Of a DNA stretch of 64,000 nucleotides, positions 58,895 through 64,000 are shown piece by piece (within the stretch, counting starts at the first letter, position 1; every line of letters begins with the position of its first letter). A model generated the notes under the pieces. That model was not told where the DNA came from and made no database searches. It saw nothing but the letters and a program-made list of their open reading frames with translations. Source of the DNA: Henricia sp. BOLD:AAB3569. Taxonomy: Eukaryota; Echinodermata; Asteroidea; Spinulosida; Echinasteridae. The stretch spans positions 62,001 through 126,000 of the forward strand of contig JBBELK010000690.1 of assembly GCA_037783545.1 (NCBI GenBank). The letters run 5' to 3'. The position numbers were made by a program, and so were the translations under genes.

Positions 58895-59477
58895 GTTGTG
58901 ATTTAGCAGCAACTTTGATAGGCAGGCAGACATTAAAACAAGGCTAGCGCAAAAAAACTGCTTCCCAATTTCCACCAAACTTTGTCAGATAGTTCTCGAG
59001 TACCCTACCTTGCATGTGTCTATGGATTTTTCGCAGAGTTTGTCCATATACTTTTCGAAAATCCATCTTAGGAGTCAACAACAGCGGTTGCAATATGCAC
59101 TTTTTTTGGGCATGACAAAGCGTTGTCATCGACTTCTAAACTTTGCATTTTTTGGTAATTGAATGGACAAATTCTGCCAAAATCCATAAACACAAGCAAG
59201 GTAAGGTTCTTAAGAAATATCAAACGAAGTTTGGTGAGGATTGGGCTACAGGTTATTGCGCTAGCCATGTTTTAATGTGTGCCTGTTAAAGTTGCTGCAC
59301 AGCCATATTGCTAAATCACGCTTCTACCCATGGGGACAGTATCCTCCATAATTCTCGGGGCAGTCTGATTGGGGTAATAAAAGTGTTTGGTTAAAAAGAA
59401 AAGAAAAAAAATCCTCTTTTCAAGGACAAATGGCGTCAGGACAAGAACAATGTCATGGAAAGGAGCAACTACACTAT
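58895..59477. other. Non-coding stretch 58.9-59.5 kb
   Basis: AACTTTGTCAGATAGTTCTC and GCGCAAAAAAACTGC near the left are mirrored loosely by AACGAAGTTTGGTGAGGATT and TTGCGCTAGCC near 59225-59265, hinting at a worn inverted-repeat element of about 330 bases. No gene. Confidence 0.35.
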
Positions 59478-59811
59478 TAGACTGGTTCCCGTCCACATAA
59501 TATGAGAATATAGGGACAGGTAAAGTGCGCTTCATCTTGATCTGTGATTGGTCGTCTTTGCGCGTGCGCATTGTGTGTTTTATATTTAAAAATTGGCGAA
59601 GCCCTTTGTTTTAGGCAATGTACTTTATTTACATTTGGATATGTTCGACACGCATGTACGGCCGGGTTACAAATGCCAATGCAAAATATGCCCACTTACT
59701 AAAAAATAACCACGTGACCGGGCAGAATTCTGCCCGGTAATGGCTGCCCTTTACCGACCCCTATATTTTCGCAATAAGCGAACCAATCTATAGGGATCGG
59801 GAACCAATCTA
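59478..59811 (+). mobile_element. TGGTTCCCG Mutator-like MITE, copy 3
   Basis: 334 bases from TAGACTGGTTCCCGTCCACA to CGGGAACCAATCTA. Flanks CTACACTAT and CTACACCAT match at 8 of 9, supporting a 9-bp target duplication. The interior is the same as in copies 1 and 2. Confidence 0.85.
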
Positions 59812-61252
59812 CTACACCATGAATTACACCAATCAGTTTTATACAACACTGTGATCGTTTTTAAAGGTGGCATCAATTGTGGATTCCAAACCAAATAAAA
59901 TTCATACCACTGAGTATATTAGTGCTTTGCAAAACCGTGAAGTTTTGAAGGTTTTTTTTTTTACAAAGTAACATTCAAAATAACATTTCGTTGTCTGAAG
60001 TCATGACTATTTCTGGGTATGAATTTAAGCGAGAAGAATATACAGAAAGAAAATAATAAAAACCCAAAGCAAATGATCTCTAAAAGAGAAAAAACAAAGT
60101 ACACTGTAAACGAATTATAATTTTTTTCAGTAACTGAGCATGAAAGCTTTTACAGGTGGGAAAATTAAGCTATGGTATTGCCTATAGTGTACAAAAAGTT
60201 ACTTTTCATTGCAAAAGTTGACAGTTATGCACCTCTCAACTGTCCCTCTCAACTGTCCCCCACAACCCCCAACCCCCAACCTCCCCCCACCCCGCCCCAC
60301 ATAAGAGGTGGGAATTGTCACTTTTCGTGTGACAAAATCACCACCCCTGGGACAAAATTTAGGTGACAAAAATCCCATGCGCGCCTTGCTATTTATGCAC
60401 ACAAATTTGTATTTCAATGGGTCAAAATACCCACCCATGGGGCCACGAAAAACGTGACCAAACCCCCACTTCAGGGGTGGGGTGGCGTGAGAAGGGGAAG
60501 GGAGGGTGGGGGAAATTGATAGGTGCATTACTTTGGAGTGAGTTCAGTGTAAAATGCATTAAATGTGACTTCTGCACCTCATTAACAGATACAAACAAAT
60601 TTGACAAGTGCAAAAATACATTTAACTGAAATGTAATGTTGATATAAAGTTAGACCTGGAATGCACTACTGTGGCCAGGTGCATTGTACATAGACCTTTA
60701 TATCCCAGTACTACAGCTATCTTGCTTTTCCCATGCACAGATCCATTTTTGAGCACAGCCCCCACCCTTCCCCACCCACTCCTATTTTCCCCATGGGTGT
60801 TGAGATTTTGATACCATATCATTTGTCATATTTTCCTCCTTACCATTGTGAAGATTCTGTGTTACCGAGATAGAATTATCTTAGTAATGCAGTATAAGGG
60901 CGGAAGGTAATTCAAGCTTCAGTAGTTTGTCCTGATAACAAACAGAGCTTGCTGTTCGAAACATGAGAAACCAACCGTTTGTCACCGTTTTGTACTGTAA
61001 CACTACCTCAAGAACTATGGGGAATACATATGTCCCATAGATTCAATGTTTAGTGCCCTAAATCAAGTATACCATGCACCTGTATGAGGAAACCTAGCGC
61101 AAAAAAAAACACCTTTAGAAATTTCATCCACTTCTGAAATATCTTGTGTATTATATTTAACCCATTCAGAGACTTTCTTGAAATTATACCACAGATGTCC
61201 ATTAAAAGCTAGATAAGAATCGACAGTGTTATTGAATGGCAGATCACCATAA
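59812..61252. other. Non-coding stretch with C/G-rich repeats
   Basis: Contains a C-rich patch (60245-60300), mirrored GTGACAAAA and CCACCCCTG blocks at 60310-60490, and the repeat 60783-60855 shared with 23649-23723. No gene recognised. Confidence 0.4.
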
Positions 61253-61414
61253 GGGGCCATCCATAAAGTACGTACGCGCGGAGGGGGAGAGGGGGGTTGG
61301 AGCCAATGCGTACACCCAACATTAAAGCATATGGGTGACATCACATGACATGGGTGAGGGGAGGGGTGTCTAAAAAGTTGGCATTTCATTCGTGCGTACT
61401 TTATGGACGGCCTC
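61253..61414. mobile_element. GGGGCCATCCATAAAGTACG MITE
   Basis: Ends GGGGCCATCCATAAAGTACG and, complemented, GAGGCCGTCCATAAAGTACG. 162 bases. Compact elements with GG(C)CCGTCCATAAA-type ends are common in marine invertebrates and usually assigned to hAT. Confidence 0.8.
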
Positions 61415-61542
61415 TAACTGGTTTGGGACGGTTTGTAACGCGTGTGCACGTAAGCGCTCTAAGTGTTTAAACATAACACGTGTGATCGTCACAAACACTG
61501 AGAAAGTGCTCTTGCAGGTTTTATGTGTAATTCAATGGGAAA

Positions 61543-61719
61543 GTGCCCAAAACCACGCAAATGAGGTGCCCAAAACCACGCAAATGAGGTGCCCAAAATT
61601 ATGCAAATGAGGTGCCCAAAACCACGCAAATGAGGTGCCCAAAACCACGCAAATGAGGTGCCCAAAATTATGCAAATATGTCAAAAATTATGCAAATGGG
61701 CAAAAATTATGCAAATGAG
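61543..61719 (+). repeat. 23-base tandem array with octamer motifs
   Basis: Five full units of 23 bases (GTGCCCAAAACCACGCAAAT plus GAG, or with ATTATGCAAAT in place of CCACGCAAAT), then three shorter units (20-21 bases). Perfect ATGCAAAT octamers stand at 61601, 61670, 61690 and 61709. Confidence 0.9.
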
Positions 61720-62352
61720 AAGGCGCGGTTATGCATGTCCCGGTTACGTTTCGGTTCTAGCTTATAATGGTGTTCTGTGTATGATACACACAAGAAGAAG
61801 TCATTGTAAGAAATCACCCAAGCAATCCATTGCCTATATTCATTGGCTGTGTGTTTCACACTGAACCATTTCCATGCATTACGCACGTAAATGTGGTGCC
61901 ACCTAATTTTCCATTATTTGAGGCATTTGTCATTTCCCAACTTTTCCCTGAAAAAAGAAAATTAAAATTTTTGGATTTTCTGCGATTTCTAAGATGCCTG
62001 GAACCCTGACACATGTACTTGTCTTCCCCAGACAAATTTTAAAGGAACCCTTATGTAAGTCATCCTATTTTTTTGGACATATTTTCACACCTTGCATCAG
62101 TGTTGGGGGCAACATTTTTCAGGCCAAAGTGCCTGGAGCACAATACACCTTTAAACACAAATGCAATACAGTGTTTAAATTTGCCAACCAATAGAACTTT
62201 ATCACGGTGCGTCCATCTTTGTCTTGTTCTCCATAGGGCACGATCAATGCATCTGCCCGACCACGCGATAGCACGTGCAATCTTCCGTTGTTGTTTTAAG
62301 AGAATCACTGTCAGCGCTGCGCGTTTTCTTAATCGCACTGTGCGCATGTCAT
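61720..62352. other. Non-coding stretch 61.7-62.4 kb
   Basis: No gene or element ends recognised. Confidence 0.4.
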
Positions 62353-62696
62353 TGTTATTATTTCTTTCTGGTATTCATACCAAGGATTCCTCAATAGTGC
62401 TCATTGCACTGTCACTCGTAAGTGTGAGGAAACCCATGAAGAATTAGAAATGGCCAGAGACACCGGGGAATCCCCTTGCTCTTTACGAAAGAATGCTCTA
62501 GGATCTTTAGAGTGCGTTACCAATTACCTAACACACTGGACCAACGGCTTTACATCCCTTCCGAAGGATGGAGCAAGTGTGGTTGAGTGCCTTGCCCACG
62601 GGCACAGGAACCGCAGCCGGATTCGAACCCGCAACCCCAAGTTTTCACCCATGATTGCGAGTCAATGGCCATAACCACTCGGCCACGGTATCCCAC
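62353..62696 (-). mobile_element. SINE family A, copy 4
   Basis: Full-length on the - strand, the closest match to 16857-17208: tail TTTCTTTCTGGTATTCATAC, central block GCCTTGCCCACGGGCACAGG, head ending GGCCACGGTATCCCAC. Confidence 0.9.
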
Positions 62697-63622
<926 letters not shown>

Positions 63623-63722
63623 AATGGACCTGAAACATAATGACGTCACGGTCTGTTTACATGCGCGGGAGTCTTAGGGTACCAGACGACATAGGAAAGC
63701 ACGTATGTAAACAAACCGGGAC
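63623..63722. mobile_element. TGACGTCACGG element, partial copy
   Basis: AATGGACCTGAAACATAATG then ACGTCACGG, and GGTACCAGACGACATAGGAA, as in 38419-38575, but the right terminus is lost after ACAAACCGGGAC. Confidence 0.65.
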
Positions 63723-63789
63723 CCCCATTGTCTAGGCTTGTGACCTTGTTGGGTTTGCCAGACATGTGCTACGTAACTTCTACGAACAA

Positions 63790-64000
63790 GGAATTTGACC
63801 CGCTGAAAATCGGATACGAACTTGGGATTCTGGACACTGCCATTTTGTCCAGAATCTGGGCAAAGAATGACATTTTTGCGGACTACTCCTTTGTATACTC
63901 CTATAACATTACACGAAAAGGTTGTCCTCAAAAAAGTCATTCCTTGCCCAGTTTGCGAACAGAATGGCGGTGCCCATAGCCATTCTTTGTGAAGTTCGTA
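63790..64000. mobile_element. Inverted-repeat element cut by the window end
   Basis: TTTGACCCGCTGAAAATCGG, ACGAACTTGGGATTCTGG and ATTTTGTCCAGAATCTGGGC on the left are mirrored by GCCCAGTTTGCGAACAGAAT and CCATTCTTTGTGAAGTTCGT at the right limit. The matching half copy at 18483-18592 supplies the missing end. Confidence 0.65.

Overview
The window is animal nuclear DNA. It has spliced genes with GT/AG introns, tRNA-derived SINEs and many inverted-repeat DNA transposons with target-site duplications, and it shows no operons or bacterial genes. A posterior-Hox-like homeobox gene, PIF/Harbinger transposons and abundant short TACATG motifs together suggest an invertebrate deuterostome. A cephalochordate is my first guess; an echinoderm or hemichordate is possible. 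The species cannot be fixed from sequence alone.

Only one complete host gene is visible, on the + strand. It is a homeobox gene of three coding exons (30327-30741, 41012-41169, 42250-42378) that joins in frame to 233 codons. The homeodomain has the P7-Y8 signature of the posterior (Abd-B/Hox9-15) class and is cut by an intron between positions 44 and 45. About 2.7 kb away, head to head on the - strand, lies one probable first coding exon (27330-27665) of a gene that may encode a MARVEL/CKLF-like four-helix membrane protein; its later exons were not found. The DNA around these two starts (about 27.3-32.8 kb) is the only long stretch with almost no recognisable transposon.

Most of the rest is a layered deposit of mobile DNA. 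At 1.3-6.1 kb is a decayed PIF/Harbinger element with both of its genes (DDE transposase and Myb-like protein) and a CAG target duplication. At 8.2-11.2 kb are a side-by-side pair of short inverted-repeat elements and two further families. At 12.0-14.2 kb and 16.2-18.4 kb are nested elements. At 20.6-21.4 kb a hAT-like element lies inside a tRNA-Thr-derived repeat and itself holds a SINE. At 25.0-26.3 kb a SINE is split by a 1 kb element with a 7-bp target duplication, followed by an 800-bp minisatellite. The homeobox introns hold further copies, including Mutator-like MITEs with 9-bp duplications. From 42.5 to 64 kb come more nested inverted-repeat elements, four copies overall (three clustered) of a fold-back MITE of about 146 bp, a Sleeping-Beauty-like Tc1 MITE, and an array containing POU octamer motifs.

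Apart from the two host genes and the two transposon genes, I found no open frame with convincing protein character. Element boundaries were read by eye and may be off by a few bases.
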